A DNA stretch of 64,000 bases from Acanthosepion lycidas. Taxonomy: Eukaryota; Mollusca; Cephalopoda; Sepiida; Sepiidae. The notes under the pieces were generated by a model. The model saw only the letters and a program-made list of their open reading frames with translations. It had not been told where the DNA came from and searched no databases. Below are positions 45,396-55,822 of the stretch, in pieces. Made by a program: the position numbers and the translations under genes. Where the stretch lies: the NCBI GenBank assembly GCA_963932145.1, contig OZ010586.1, positions 68,151,254 to 68,215,253 on the forward strand. Reading direction: 5' to 3'. Each line of letters starts with the position of its first letter. Positions within the stretch are counted from its first letter, which is position 1.

Positions 45396-45834
45396 TATAA
45401 CACTAGAACTTTTGATACAACCTGCTTGCCTGGAAGAATCGATTATTTCTGGCAAATACCTAAGGTTCGAAATTTGGTTACAGAAGTATTTCAAATATTG
45501 ATTTTTAATGCCAGCATGATCTCTCCAACATAGAAAGTTAGTCCAACACAATCTTCCAAGGCACAAACGCAGTGCTTAGTAAATATCAATTTAAAAACTT
45601 TGAATTGAATAAGCATAAAACAAAAAAGTAATTATGGGATGGCATAAAGCTGATTAGCAGTTACACAAATGTAGTATTGAATGACATAAAACAACACCTA
45701 CATATATATTTAATATTACAGTCTTATTTTTTCATTAAATGTTCACTCAATACAAGGCCAAACAAAGGTAGAGGCTTATAGAATAAGTTTGTGTGAACGT
45801 CAAAAAAAAAAAAAAAAAAAAAAATACTAAGTGA
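45396..45834. other. AT-rich spacer
   Basis: Ends in a poly-A run (45802-45823) that may be the flank of the following LINE fragment. No gene recognised. Confidence 0.45.
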
Positions 45835-46140
45835 AGCTTATCGGGATATGTAGGAGATAAATGGTTGATCCCAGATTTGAAGAGGTTAAAATTATAGTGA
45901 TTGGGAAAACAACCTCTCAGGAGCCGGTTCTACAAAGTAGCCGTTTTGGGGAAGAAACTGTCTGAATAGAGCTACAATTTTACATTGGAATATGAAGGGG
46001 ATGTGAATGATTCGACTCTGTGGCTGTCGTATGCCGGGTCCTAGATTTAAAGGTTTGAACAGGTGGAACTAAGGAATGTAGTTCGTCTGAACATTTGCTG
46101 CGTAAATAGCGATAATGTAGTTAGAGGCCTGTGACGTTTC
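45835..46140 (-). mobile_element. LINE family B, C-terminal fragment
   Basis: The minus strand shows AACCTCTTCAAATCTGGGAT near the end and CGTTTGAACCTT-like blocks also present in the plus-strand copy at 54540-55215 (TCAGACGAA, GGTTCCACCT, AACCTCTTCAAGTCTAGGGT). The frames are broken. Confidence 0.6.
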
Positions 46141-46155
46141 TATGGAATTAAAATA

Positions 46156-47020
46156 CGGGGTTTGATGGATAAATTGTCGCCATCTTTATTTTTAATTTCG
46201 AGCATGCGCATTGTTTATTTTTGATTTTGTTGGCTGCACAGTGTAGTAGGGTCAGTTGGGAACCGTCTGTAAAAAAAATAGAGCACCATGACGCAATTCA
46301 CGCCGCCAGAAATTTAGAAACAGTATGCTGTATTACTTGGCATTCGCACCGGAAGCTTCAATACGAACATTTCAATGTGTATGGGTTTCAATCTGAGGAC
46401 AGTGCAGAGGATTCGGGAAAAAAATTAGATGAGTCTAATGGTGATTATGATGGTGTTTGGGGTGATCACTACTGATGGCAATGTTATGCCTCCATTCATT
46501 TTCCCACAGTGTCTAAGACTCTACACGGAGGCTTACATCAAATGCCCTGAAGAGATAGTTTTGCCCTATGCCAGAAGGATGGCTGCTGGAAGAGACTATA
46601 TCTTGCAACAGGACTCTGTACCATGCCACAAAAGCAGGAGAACCCAGTCATAGCAACCACATCACCCCTTACATCTGGCCACCTAACTCCCCAGACTGCA
46701 ACCCTCTTGATTATTATGTGTGGGGCACAGTTGAACGGGAGACCAACAAAAATCCTTGCCACATCAAAGATGAACTGAAGGCGAGGATTATGGCAGCATT
46801 CACCAACTTAAACAAGGAGACCGTCCAGAATAGTTGCAGGAGATTTTGTAGTTTTCTGGAGTCGGTGGTTGAAGCCAATGACGATTTTATTGAATACATT
46901 TACTTTTTAGTATTTCAAGATATTTTTGTGTCATTTTGTTAAATATATCTGTTAAAATGAGATGTCAGTGTTATTTTCATTTTTGCGAAATTTACACAAA
47001 AGTTTATCCATCGCACCCTG
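46156..47020 (+). mobile_element. Tc1/mariner element, DDxD type, internally deleted
   Basis: The left end GGGTTTGATGGATAAATTGTC and right end GTTTATCCATCGCACCCTG are inverted repeats next to TA. It is 865 bases long and of the same family as 3595-4428, with the same leader motif GCATGCGCATTGTTT. Confidence 0.85.
46330..46942 (+). pseudogene. Tc1/mariner transposase remnant (DDxD)
   Basis: Fragments in several frames: MPPFIFPQCLRLYTEAYIKC (46429-46653), GRDYILQQDSVPCH with the second catalytic Asp, then HITPYIWPPNSPDCNPLDYY with the third Asp (PLD), and ETVQNSCRRF near the C-terminus (46568-46942). A small deletion and frame shift separate the QQD and PLD blocks. The N-terminal domain is mostly gone, so it is inactive. 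Confidence 0.85.
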
Positions 47021-47049
47021 TATATATAAATACTAGTAATACAGTAAAT

Positions 47050-47965
47050 ACACAAAAATAGTAAGAGGCGTAAGACAAGGATGAGTCTTCTCACCGGACC
47101 TATTCAAACTTTATACTGAAGTAATACTGAATAAATAACAGGATTTATTATTGGGGTCCACAATTTTAACAACATTAGATATGCAGGTGACACAGTGTTG
47201 ATAGCAGGCATAGAAAGCAAACTATAGGAACTCCTACATAATGTACTTGTGGAAAAGGAGAAGAAATGACTAAACATCGAGATGATACAATTTATGATTG
47301 TTAACAAAAGAAAAAACCCAACATACGAATTACAAATTGTAAATACCAAAATTAAACACGTGCAAAAATTTAAATGTTTAGTAAGTATTTTAACAGCGGA
47401 TGAAAAAATGTGGTACCGAAATTCGAAGAGCGCATTGGTATAGCGAAATATGCCTTCCAAAAGCTAAGCAAAGTATTAAGAATCGGGAAAATTTCATTGG
47501 GAAAAAGAAGAGAGTACTGAATTCTTATGCAATATCGGTACTCCTATATGGCAGATATGGCTCATCACAGATGGAGAAGGGACTTCGGGCAACAGAGATG
47601 TGATTCTACGGAAGGATGTTGAGTATACCATGAGCTGAACACGTGAGCAACAACTAAGTTTTTAGTAAAAATGGAAACTAAAAGGACATTTATACATAAC
47701 ATCATAGAGAAACAAGTGAAATTTCTAGGAAACATAATGAAGAAAGAGGGCTTAGAAAATTTGATACTCACAGGACATATTTATGGCAAGAGAGTTAGAG
47801 GAAAGCTGCAAACAAACTAAACAACATGCTTTTGCAAATATTTGATAGAACAGGGATTAGGAAATATAGCGAAAGGACAAGTTATATTGAGAAGTACAAA
47901 GAATAGGAAGTTGTGGAGAGTCATCATCGACCACGCCCTGAAGGGACACGGTACAACTTTTATAC
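47050..47965 (+). mobile_element. RTE-like LINE, RT core to C-terminus, 5'-truncated
   Basis: Broken frames read GVRQG..FSPDLFKLYTE, then NIRYAGDTVLIAGIESK (the YADD catalytic box, here YAGD and so dead), FKCLVSILTADEK, KKRVLNSYAISVLLYG, RATEM, and WLIEQGLGNI-like and RKLWRVIIDHALKGHGT toward the end. The order matches RTE-clade proteins and the minus-strand copy at 61390. The 5' end lies just after the Tc1/mariner element. Confidence 0.85.
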
Positions 47966-48407
47966 AATTACGCTGGAAAAAGAAAATACACTTCGTAATT
48001 GGGGAACTTGTTTTTCTTTTTTTTTTTTTTTTATTTCTTACGAAATCAGAAACACAAAAATATCAGTTCGCCAAAACCAAACTCTGGAGGTTAAAGCCAT
48101 GTTCATTTATAGGTTTTTAAATATAGGTACTTTGAGGTTATGAGACCCATGAACTGGTTGAAGGTGATCTATGACGTTAAAAGGTTTGCACTGTAGACGT
48201 AAACAAAATTATGTAAGCAAGTAAAAGAAAACGAAACGTTTTGTTTATTCCTCGTTGGGGCAATGAACCTATTAAAAATATACAAAAGAGACTTCTGGCC
48301 CATTTTATTGTGGGCGGAGTTCTAGATTGCATAAGATCTGTTATGCAATACAGACACTTGTCTGGGAACGCAAACAACTTATAATTTACGTTTCTTGACA
48401 GTTACAC
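47966..48407. other. AT-rich spacer
   Basis: A poly-T run at about 48011-48032. No feature recognised. Confidence 0.45.
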
Positions 48408-48409
48408 AG

Positions 48410-48441
<32 letters not shown>

Positions 48442-48548
48442 CAGTCTCTTCACTATCTCATTCTCTTCACTATTTATCTCATTCTATTTACTAACTCATT
48501 CTCTTATCTATTTACTAACTCATTCTCTTATCTATCTATCTATCTATA
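48408..48548. repeat. (CTAT)n with degenerate CTCATTCT repeats
   Basis: CTAT units (48410-48440) pass into alternating TATTTACTAACTCATTCTCT repeats, then CTAT again. Confidence 0.88.
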
Positions 48549-48601
48549 TCGTATCGCAGTTAAACGTTAATTTTCTGCAAGACTGAAAAAACATACAATT
48601 A

Positions 48602-48702
48602 TTAGGTTGGTGCAAAAATAATGACGTAATAATATCGTTTTTTGACGTTAAAAATACGTCAAAAAACGACATTATTACGTCATTATTTTTGCACCAACCT
48701 AA
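48602..48702. mobile_element. 101-base mariner-end hairpin
   Basis: Near-perfect palindrome from TTAGGTTGGTGC to GCACCAACCTAA, TA duplications at 48600-48601 and 48703-48704. The arm extends the mariner end with AATGACGTAATAATATCG. It is the full-length form of the truncated copy at 2433. Confidence 0.92.
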
Positions 48703-48773
48703 TATATTTCGTTTCATATTGGTTTGGGAAGAAAATACATAGAAGGAAGCATTGTTTTTTATTGGTCGTTGGA

Positions 48774-48774
<1 letters not shown>

Positions 48775-48825
<51 letters not shown>
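48775..48825. repeat. (CA)n-(TA)n microsatellite
   Basis: CA to 48811, then TA. Confidence 0.95.
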
Positions 48826-49505
48826 GAAGGTTTCTCAGGTTAACCTGTAGAAAAACAATATTTATAAATATAAATAACAATAGGAAAACTGTAGTAGTTG
48901 CCGACGCGTTTCGTCCAATGTGGAAAACGAAATGAATTTATTTAAACAAAGTAACTAATAATAACAAAAAAAAAAACAAAATGTCCTTAGCAACTGGAAG
49001 AATTTAGAGGACGCTATTTTCATACTGTTAATTGAAAATTAGGTCAATTACTAAATTCAACCACAATTTTGATTTTAAAAATTCTACACTCATATAATAA
49101 AAGTGCTACACTCATATAAAAAGAAAATAACTCACTCAGAAGGAAAATCCTTGAGAGTGCCGCCATTGAATATTACCCAAATATTAATCTACGTCCAGGC
49201 CTTTTCTCTATTCCACCTTTCCTAACAGAATTACTACTCTCCCAAACAAACGTACACAACAGTATCAAGAAATCAAAAGAAAATTGTCGAATCACAGCAA
49301 CACAACAATAATAACAATATCTCCACACGTGACAGTAATTGACGTAAAACTACCAAATGTTCTATGTATCCTAGCGCTTTCGGCTAATCTATATCAAGGA
49401 TGTTTTTAACTAAATATGCAGATTTATATATTCATGTATCAATAGGGATAGGAAAGTATTTTTAAAATTCTAAAGACGGTCAGCACGTTGTGGCCGTGTT
49501 CATAG
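48826..49505. other. Unassigned stretch with hammerhead-like scraps
   Basis: At 48901-48920 the minus strand reads TTGGACGAAACGCGTCGG, the right half of a minimal hammerhead core; the CTGATGA half is not recognisable. At 49372-49410 the minus strand reads CTTGATATAGATTAGCCGAA. The stretch between could be part of a Penelope-like element or retrozyme, but I see no protein. Confidence 0.4.
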
Positions 49506-49509
49506 TTAC

Positions 49510-49794
49510 ATGTAGGGCACAGTTGAGCGGGAGACTAAGAAAACTCCTTGTAACACCAATGATGAACTGAGGGCAAGGATTATGGATTAAGAGACCGTCC
49601 AGAAGAATTGCAGGAGATTTTCCGGAGTCGTCTTTATGACGTGGTTGAAGTCATTGTCGATTTTACTAAACGAATTTAGTCTTTAATATTTCAATATATT
49701 TTTCTGTAATTTTGTTAAATATGCCTCTTAAAGTGTGATCTCATTGTTATTTACATTTTTGCGTAATTTAGACAGCAATTTATCCATGGCACCC

Positions 49795-49796
<2 letters not shown>
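49510..49796 (+). mobile_element. Tc1/mariner (DDxD family), 3' end only
   Basis: It matches 46725-47020: GGGCACAGTTGAGCGGGAGAC, AAACTCCTTG, GACCGTCCAGAA, and the terminal AATTTATCCATGGCACCCGG next to TA. A TA microsatellite follows immediately. Confidence 0.85.
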
Positions 49797-49828
<32 letters not shown>

Positions 49829-49850
49829 TATATATATATATCATATATAT
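49797..49850. repeat. (TA)n tract
   Basis: It fills the gap between the transposon end and the F4 foldback. Confidence 0.93.
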
Positions 49851-50120
49851 ATATGAAGAAATATAGTTTTAAGGTGTGCTATATTTATGGGATAAAGTGC
49901 TCAAAATCAGAGATAGAGCGTATGTAAATATAAAAGTGAACATTGAAGTCAACACTCAGAGGCGAAAGCTGTTTCATGCCTGACGCAATCGACAAGTGGC
50001 GAGTTGTTTTTTCTCGTCTATTTATAAATAGTCGAGGAAAAAAACCAACACTCGCGGCCTGACGATTGCATATAGCATGAAATGGCCTGTCGCCTCTGAG
50101 TGTTGACTTCAATTTTCACT
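49851..50120. mobile_element. F4 foldback element, most complete copy
   Basis: It starts TATGAAGAAATATAGTTTTAAGG, then GGGATAAAGTGCTCAAAATC, AGAGCGTATGTAAATATA, and a hairpin from about 49933 to 50120 centred on TATTTATAAATA (~50025). The arms contain GTGAACATTGAAGTCAACAC and its complement. Both ends lie at TA tracts. The right arm holds a hammerhead-like motif, and the left arm holds a decayed one in the opposite direction. Relatives: 3445, 4985, 23607, 62460-62804. Confidence 0.8.
50046..50105 (+). ncRNA. Hammerhead ribozyme-like motif (type I layout)
   Basis: Stem I has an outer 8 bp (CAACACTC with GAGTGTTG), an internal loop (GC against TCT) and an inner 3 bp (GGC/GCC). The core follows: CTGACGA (50059-50065), stem II TGC/GCA with ATATA loop, GAAA (50079-50082), a minimal stem III with 5-base loop, and GTC (50089-50091) just before the closing GCC. 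All invariant core bases are present. Weak points are the T-T mismatch at the first stem II pair and a T-G pair in stem III. An internal loop in stem I is typical of natural type I hammerheads. Confidence 0.55.
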
Positions 50121-50128
50121 CATATATA

Positions 50129-50222
50129 TATATGTGTCGAGAGAGAGAGGGAGAGAGAGATAGAGGGGGATAGAGATAGAGAGAGGGGGAGAGAGAGGGG
50201 GGAGAGAGAGAGAGAGAGAGAG
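50129..50222. repeat. (GA)n-rich tract
   Basis: GAGA and GGGAGA repeats with a few T interruptions. Confidence 0.92.
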
Positions 50223-50689
50223 TTAACTGAGAAAGCAAACTGCATTTACGACTAGTTATAGTCAGGATCTCTAGATTGCATATTTTCGTTTGATTTACCT
50301 TTTTATTAACATATGTTTCAATTATGTTTTCTCTCTCTATTTTGAGGATATATTCGTGTATTTTTCTTTGGTTCTAATTGCCAGTATTTGGAATAATTTT
50401 AATATATTTTTTGATTATGGGATTTTTTCGTGAATTTTGATCATGAGTCTAAGGTAGCGTAGCAGGAATTTGTTTCCAAATCTGCATTTGGAAGTAAGCG
50501 CTGATCATTTGTCTAGAGTTTACCTCATTCTAGAATGGTAATTGTTGTTATTTTCCCCTTTAGTTAAAAATTAAATCCTTTTGAGGTGGTTTTTGTTCTG
50601 GCGATCACATTGAGGTGAGAAACTGACAGTCATCATATATATGTTTTGCTGTTATAACCTTTCTAGGTTCTATCAAGCCATATTGCATT
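50223..50689. other. AT-rich spacer
   Basis: Nothing recognised. Confidence 0.5.
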
Positions 50690-50990
50690 GGGTTTGCTTT
50701 CATGGCGTTTTGTTCTCTTCCGTCGTCTATATTATAAAGTTCTCAGATTGTTTAGACTATATATCGAATTCCATAAACATCTGACTGGAAACAATAAAGA
50801 TATTTCCCACTTCCATTCCGTTTTCAATCGCCATCTTTTCCCCTTAACCTCACAATTTTCCCTTTTATCACCCCTTTCCTTTCATATCATAGACATCATT
50901 AATCGTTACTCTTTTGACTGTTACCCTCTACTGTGAGTAGCGCTCAATCATTGCATCGGGTGAAATTTAGCAAAATAAAATCTTAAATTC
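50690..50990 (+). mobile_element. Possible LINE 3' end
   Basis: GGCGTTTTGTTCTCTTCCGT at the start and CAATCATTGCATCGGGTGAAAT at the end are reminiscent of the 3' tips of families A and B (CATTGCATGGGGTGAGA), but frames show no RT motif. The open frame 50688-50936 is not a recognised protein. Confidence 0.35.
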
Positions 50991-51004
50991 AAAATACAGG
51001 GGCA

Positions 51005-51315
51005 TACGATCTAGTGTCATGGTTAGCGGTTCGGAATGCGAAATGGAAGAGCCGAGATCGTATTAACGGTTGGGTTCGTTACAATGACATATGCGCAAAT
51101 ACCCTTCGGAAAGGTATGTATAGATCTCTTCTAGCCTCAAATATGAGTTGAATTGTAGGACAGACTGGTTCCTATAGCCTTGGTTGGTAACCAGTCTATC
51201 GCAGAAGGAAACGGAAACCTACTGCGGGAAAATCATCTGCCTCGTCAGTCATGAATCGAAAGAGACATGATCACACAATCGTATATCACGTACGGCACTT
51301 AACTGACTTATATTC
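51005..51315 (+). mobile_element. S2 SINE, first of a local cluster
   Basis: A-box-like AGTGTCATGGTTAGCGG, a damaged B box, then GTAGGACAGACTGG, GTTGGTAACCAGTCTATCGC, ATCTGCCTCGTCAGTCATGA, CACTTAACTGACTTA. Confidence 0.78.
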
Positions 51316-51454
51316 ATTCTTACTCTCTTGTGTGCGGAAAATCTAATACGTTCACATACTATCAACTAATATTACTCAACGCAACTATTATTATTATTAA
51401 TATTATTATTATTATCGTAGTAGTACCATGTCTTCAAACATTATAAAATTATAA

Positions 51455-51572
51455 AACCAACAGATAAAGGACTGTTCTCAAAAGGAAGTCTTAAACAATA
51501 TTTAATCGGAAAGTCGCTCACACGTACGTACTATAGAGTCATCTCTAGATACACGCCTGCATTCTTCCGCTT
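51455..51572 (+). repeat. Direct duplication, left copy
   Basis: CAGATAAAGGACT.TTCTCAA and CACACGTACGTACTATAG blocks match 52168-52290 with ~10 percent differences. Each copy follows an S2 SINE, suggesting that a segment including the SINE was duplicated. Confidence 0.75.
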
Positions 51573-51827
51573 CTTATTTTTGTAGAAACCAGTCTTAAAA
51601 ATAATTATCATTAAGTTCTTTGGTAGACACCTTATCAAAGAAAAGAACTTCTAACAAACTGTAAATGGCGTTGCCAAAGCTGTATATAATGTAAAGGAAA
51701 CGCAACATATTCTCTCACTATTTCTATTTCTTTTCCTATAGAATGCCTAAGAAATAGGACGTGACTTGTTGCCTTCGAGGGAGTGGGGGTGCCATTTCAC
51801 CCAAGTGAATCTCGTGTCGCATTGTTA

Positions 51828-52115
51828 GGCACAGTGGAGTAATGGATAGCGGCTCCGATTGAGGAACTGAATAGCCATGGTCGAATTCCACTCGAATCCA
51901 TTACTTCCACTTATGTGCTAATACCACTGGGAAAGGTATGAATCTTCTTTTTCTCCCCCCAGCTATGGGTTAATAGCAGGACAGACTGGGATGGCAACTG
52001 GTCTACCGCAGAAAGAAATGACAACCTACTGAGGAAAAAAATCTGCCTCATCAGTCATGTATCGAAAGATGCATGATCGCCTAAGCGTGTATCACGCAAG
52101 GCACATAACTGACCC
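51828..52115 (+). mobile_element. S2 SINE
   Basis: A-box-like GTGGAGTAATGGATAGCGG, B-box-like TGGTCGAATTCCACTCG, then the canonical body through AAATCTGCCTCATCAGTCAT. Confidence 0.82.
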
Positions 52116-52167
52116 AGACGTAAGCTTACTAGACTACACGCTGACATATCTAATGATTATATCAAAC

Positions 52168-52290
52168 CACCAGATAAAGGACTCTTCTCAAGAGGAAATC
52201 TTAAGGAATATTTAATCGGAATCTCACTCACACGTACGTACTATAGGGACATCTCTACATACACGTCTGCATTCTTCCCCTCCTATTTTT
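52168..52290 (+). repeat. Direct duplication, right copy
   Basis: Partner of 51455-51572. It ends CATCTCTACATACACGTCTG and CATTCTTCCCC. Confidence 0.75.
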
Positions 52291-52354
52291 CTATTTAGTT
52301 TGCTTAGGCAATATAATATGTTGTATAACTGTTGGTATATTCATTCCTGGGATG

Positions 52355-52620
52355 TACGATGTGTTGCCATGGATAACAGCTAGGCGTGAGAAATCGAAAA
52401 GTCGAGTTCGAATTCCGGTCGGGTTCGTTACAATCATTTACGCTCAATTACCCTTGGGAAAGGTATGAATCTATTTCTACTCCCATCAGCTGTGGGTCCT
52501 ATAGTCTTTAGTTGGCAAACCAGTCTACCGCAGAAAGAAACGGCAACCTAATGCGGGAAAATCTGCCTAGTCAGTCATTAATAGAAAGAGACATTATAGT
52601 CCAAGCGTGTATCACGTTTA
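52355..52620 (+). mobile_element. S2 SINE
   Basis: Begins GTTGCCATGGATAACAGCTA; B box GAGTTCGAATTCCGGTCGGG is nearly perfect. The body is shortened at the TAGCAGGACAGA block. Confidence 0.75.
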
Positions 52621-52800
52621 GGTTGAATAGCAACACAGACTGGGCCCTATAGCCTTGGCTGGCAACCACTCTTCCATAAAAAGAAACGGCGACCTAATTC
52701 GGTAAAATCTTCTACCTAGTTAGTCATTAATCGCAAGAGACATGATCACCCAAGCATGTATAATGTATGGCACTTAACTGTCTTAATTTACCCAAATATA
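52621..52800 (+). mobile_element. S2 SINE, 5'-truncated, in tandem with the previous
   Basis: It starts at TTGAATAGCAACACAGACTG and runs through GGCTGGCAACCACTCTTCC to the CACTTAACTGTCTTA end. It has no tRNA head. The two copies share the GTGTATCACGT/TAGG boundary. Confidence 0.72.
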
Positions 52801-53600
52801 AAATAATTGCGGTGTTTACAATAATTTTATGAAATCGGCTTCTGTCGTTTAATCAGTCGATCAATTTATGGCGTATATGTGCATATGAATATTTCTTACT
52901 CATTATGTAGCGATAAACACAAACATATTCAACCGTATAAAAAGAGAAATGATTAGAAAACAGTGAGAGATTTTACTAAGGTCTCTTTACTTCAGGACAA
53001 AGTTACAGAAGTAAACCAAACTGCGTTATTTCAAATCACTAGAGAATGGCTTGAGGAATCAGCTTGCATTTCTATAATTTCGTAACAATTGGCACAAGGA
53101 GTGTAGACATATAAATAAACAAAGACTACTAAACCATTCAGGCTTGTCAATTACACACCTCACTTTTATCTATTTTCGAAAAATGCCATATAATCAGATT
53201 TTAAAAGAACGTCAAAAATGTTAACAAATCAAAAACAAACTTCTTTTATGAAAACACCACCCCGAGTAACAAATAAACATTTCTCCACACTTGTTACTCT
53301 TATAGGGGGGGGGGAGAAGGGGCGTTTATTTTATTTTTAGGAATTTTTCCGACCCTTCAGTTCATTAATTGATTAATTTCGCATTTTTTAATGCTTTAAA
53401 CGAGTTACCGATTTTCCTTTTATTAAGACACACTCCGTTTAGAGAAACACTTGCACGTTCCGACTATTAAGCCACCCCCATCTTGTGCACCTAACAGAAA
53501 TTTGTTTTTTCTTCACCCCACCCCGGAGCTTAAGATTTATTCGTTTATTAAGGAGTGAGAAAGTGATTGAATTAAAAGGGATGAATACGAGTCAAAAAAT
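52801..53600. other. AT-rich stretch, no gene seen
   Basis: Includes a G run at 53307-53316. No motif recognised. Confidence 0.5.
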
Positions 53601-54445
53601 ATTTTTTTAATCATTTCACCCCAAGCAAGAAAATGGAGCCACTAAGACACAAGAAGTTACTGAGTATAAAAGAATAAGTAAAAGACAGAAAGATCTTTAA
53701 GGAGCAAGTACAATATACAAGAAAGTAATCAAGAAGGCAGTAGATAATGATTGATATTGCATTTAAATTCTTGAAGATTAAAGTTGTCTGGAAAGCATGG
53801 AGTCGAAAGGGAGTTCCACAAGAGAGAAGTGCGAGAAAAATCACTACTACTTACTTGTACTTACTTGTAACGGCATTCACCCGAGGTGGGTTGAGCCGGC
53901 TCCAATATTGGAGTTTCATGGGAATTTGGAATTCACAAGCGGTCCCCAACCCGCATGTATAGCATATGAGATTTGATTATAGTGGTGAAGGTTTCGTGCA
54001 GAACCATCCACACTTTTTGAAGGGCCGAGTATAGAGACCTGGTACAATACGTGTCATAAGGTCTCCAAACGACCCTCCGAAGGTTTTGAATTCAGAGTTT
54101 TCCTTCTCCTAGACCAGTTACCATCCAAGGCTATAGAACCCAGTCTGTCTTGCTATTTACCCATAGCTGGAGGCAGAAGAAGGTATTAGCACGTAAGTGA
54201 ATGTAATGGATTCAACTGGAATTCGAACTCGGCTCTCCGATTCCTCAATCCAGGCCGCTATCCATTACTCCACCGTGCCTCCAGATCACTGTTAGCATAG
54301 AACTTACAGTTACATCTAGCCAGTTTAATTGTGGATTGATGAAATCTTGTTGCTAATCTATTTGGTACTGCGCTTAAATTCATAAAGTCTAGGTACCATA
54401 GCGAAGAGCTCATCTGAACAATTACCTTAGTGAATTAGTGGCTTT
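53601..54445 (-). mobile_element. LINE family A, 3' end, interrupted by a SINE
   Basis: Two LINE pieces (53601-53845 and 54285-54445, minus strand) together cover the C-terminal tail and 3' terminus (TTTCACCCCAAGCAAG read in reverse). In uninterrupted copies GAGAAAAGAAACTGTTAGC is continuous. Here the S2 SINE splits it, and ATCACT is duplicated on both sides. The LINE is therefore older than the SINE. Confidence 0.85.
53846..54284 (-). mobile_element. S2-related SINE, full length, nested in LINE A
   Basis: Flanked by ATCACT duplications (53840-53845, 54285-54290). On the minus strand it starts GGAGGCACGGTGGAGTAATG (A-box region), has B box GAGTTCGAATTCCAG, the S2 body to CTGGTCTAGGAGAAGGAAAA, then a ~250-base unique 3' part (TTCGGAGGGTCGTTTGGAGA, GAGCCGGCTCAACCCACC) and a tail of AAGT repeats. 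The 3' part differs from the copies at 40015 and 51828, so the S2 head is shared by at least two SINE subfamilies. The simple AAGT tail suggests a partner LINE ending in short repeats. Confidence 0.88.
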
Positions 54446-54535
54446 ACTACTTTGCCGGGTGAAATAAATAAGTAAACAAAACTGGCCTGTAACTTTCAAT
54501 CTCTAAAAAATAAAAAGCAAGCAAGCTGGTAACTG
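54446..54535 (+). mobile_element. LINE 3' tip scrap
   Basis: TTAGTGGCTTTACTACTTTG.CCGGGTGAAATAAATAAG is the last ~40 bases of family A in the plus direction. Confidence 0.45.
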
Positions 54536-54539
54536 TTCA

Positions 54540-55215
54540 TTATCACCAAGTCGACTCTGAATTTTTTGTTGTCTTGATGAACAGTTGTACTCTCAAAGAT
54601 GTTCCTTGCTTTGAACGTCTGCTGGGTTTCGCTCCAGGCCTCAACTGGAATCGCTAAATATGCTGTTAAAATGATCGGCTTCTTGTATAACGCTCCAGAA
54701 CGTACCTTACTTCTGCCATGCTTTAACTTTAAAAGAGTTAGATCAAACCAAAAAATGGAGTATTTCTGCTATGTCTGAGCTACCCAATTCTAACTTTTCC
54801 GACTTAACAGAGTTCGGAATCGTTTACACGGCCTTGTGAGTGATGACATTTCTCACCCTACATCCCCTTTCCCAGAGACGCATCATAGCAGACATTCCAC
54901 GAGAAACGTTCAGACGAATTCCATTATTTAGTGCCACTAGTTCAGACCTTTACGGCCAAGACACGTCTTGCTACATTCACAGGTTCCACCTCCCCGTATT
55001 CCGTTAGTCAGAAGGAAGTCCCATTCAGAAAGCTTCTTCTCCGAACCGTTACTTTGCAGAACATACTCTCGTGTAGATCATAACCTCTTCAAGTCTAGGG
55101 TCAATCTATTCTCCATATCATCATAATCTTCATTTCTAATTTTCATATCACGTACATCATTCAGTAACCCTTTACCTTGGATGACTCTGGAGCCTTATAT
55201 TAGCTAAAGGTTACT
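54540..55215 (+). mobile_element. LINE family B, C-terminal part
   Basis: Broken frames read DVPCFERLLGFAPGLN, KMEYFCYVW, SDDISHPTSPFPE and CRTYSRVDHNLFKSRVNL, in the order seen in the C-terminal region of Jockey/CR1-group proteins. It differs clearly from family A. Both ends are decayed. Confidence 0.62.
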
Positions 55216-55564
55216 TTTAACGAAGCCATATTGTTTTCGGCCTATTTATAGCAGACCGCTACTTATTAATGATTGTAAAACGATAACTGCCATGAAAAGT
55301 GTTGTATCGTCGAGGTGAATAATACACAGAGAAGAAGGAGTGATTAATATATTTATTTAGCACCAGTATCCGGTTCTAACGGATATATACAAAAAACACA
55401 GAAAAATAAGTTACAAAACAATTAACAAGACAACTTACAAGGAATAGATGAGGGTCAAATGCTGTATCGCCAAACGAAGTAAGATCAGTCCGAAAATTAA
55501 TCAGCTTAGTATCAACTTATTAATCAACTGTTGAAGTCTTTAATCTAGTCTTTTTAAAAATTTC
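55216..55564. other. AT-rich spacer
   Basis: No gene or repeat recognised. Confidence 0.5.
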
Positions 55565-55819
55565 CGCCATCAAAAATATTTAGGTATATATATTTTTTAA
55601 CTCTTTACTATCCATCTTCCTCCCCGATCGGCCATTCTAGACACATTAGGCAGTTTATTAGTTGCTTCCCGTCGCTTCTCCTTCTTTTTCCAAGCCCACT
55701 TTCCACATAATGCGTCACAGAAATGTCATCTAATATGCTTCTAGTTCCCATTTTCTTCAAAACTTTCAAGTTGTTCACATGTTCCACCGATAGTATTCTC
55801 AGCATCCATCGACAGAACC

Positions 55820-55822
<3 letters not shown>
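55565..55822 (-). mobile_element. RTE-like LINE, C-terminal fragment
   Basis: The minus-strand frame includes LWFCRWMLRILSVEHVNNLK and VLKKMGTRSILDD, the conserved tail of RTE proteins (compare MWFYRSMLRISWTERVSNDE at 61682-62152). It is cut exactly where the (TA)n tract begins. Confidence 0.8.
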
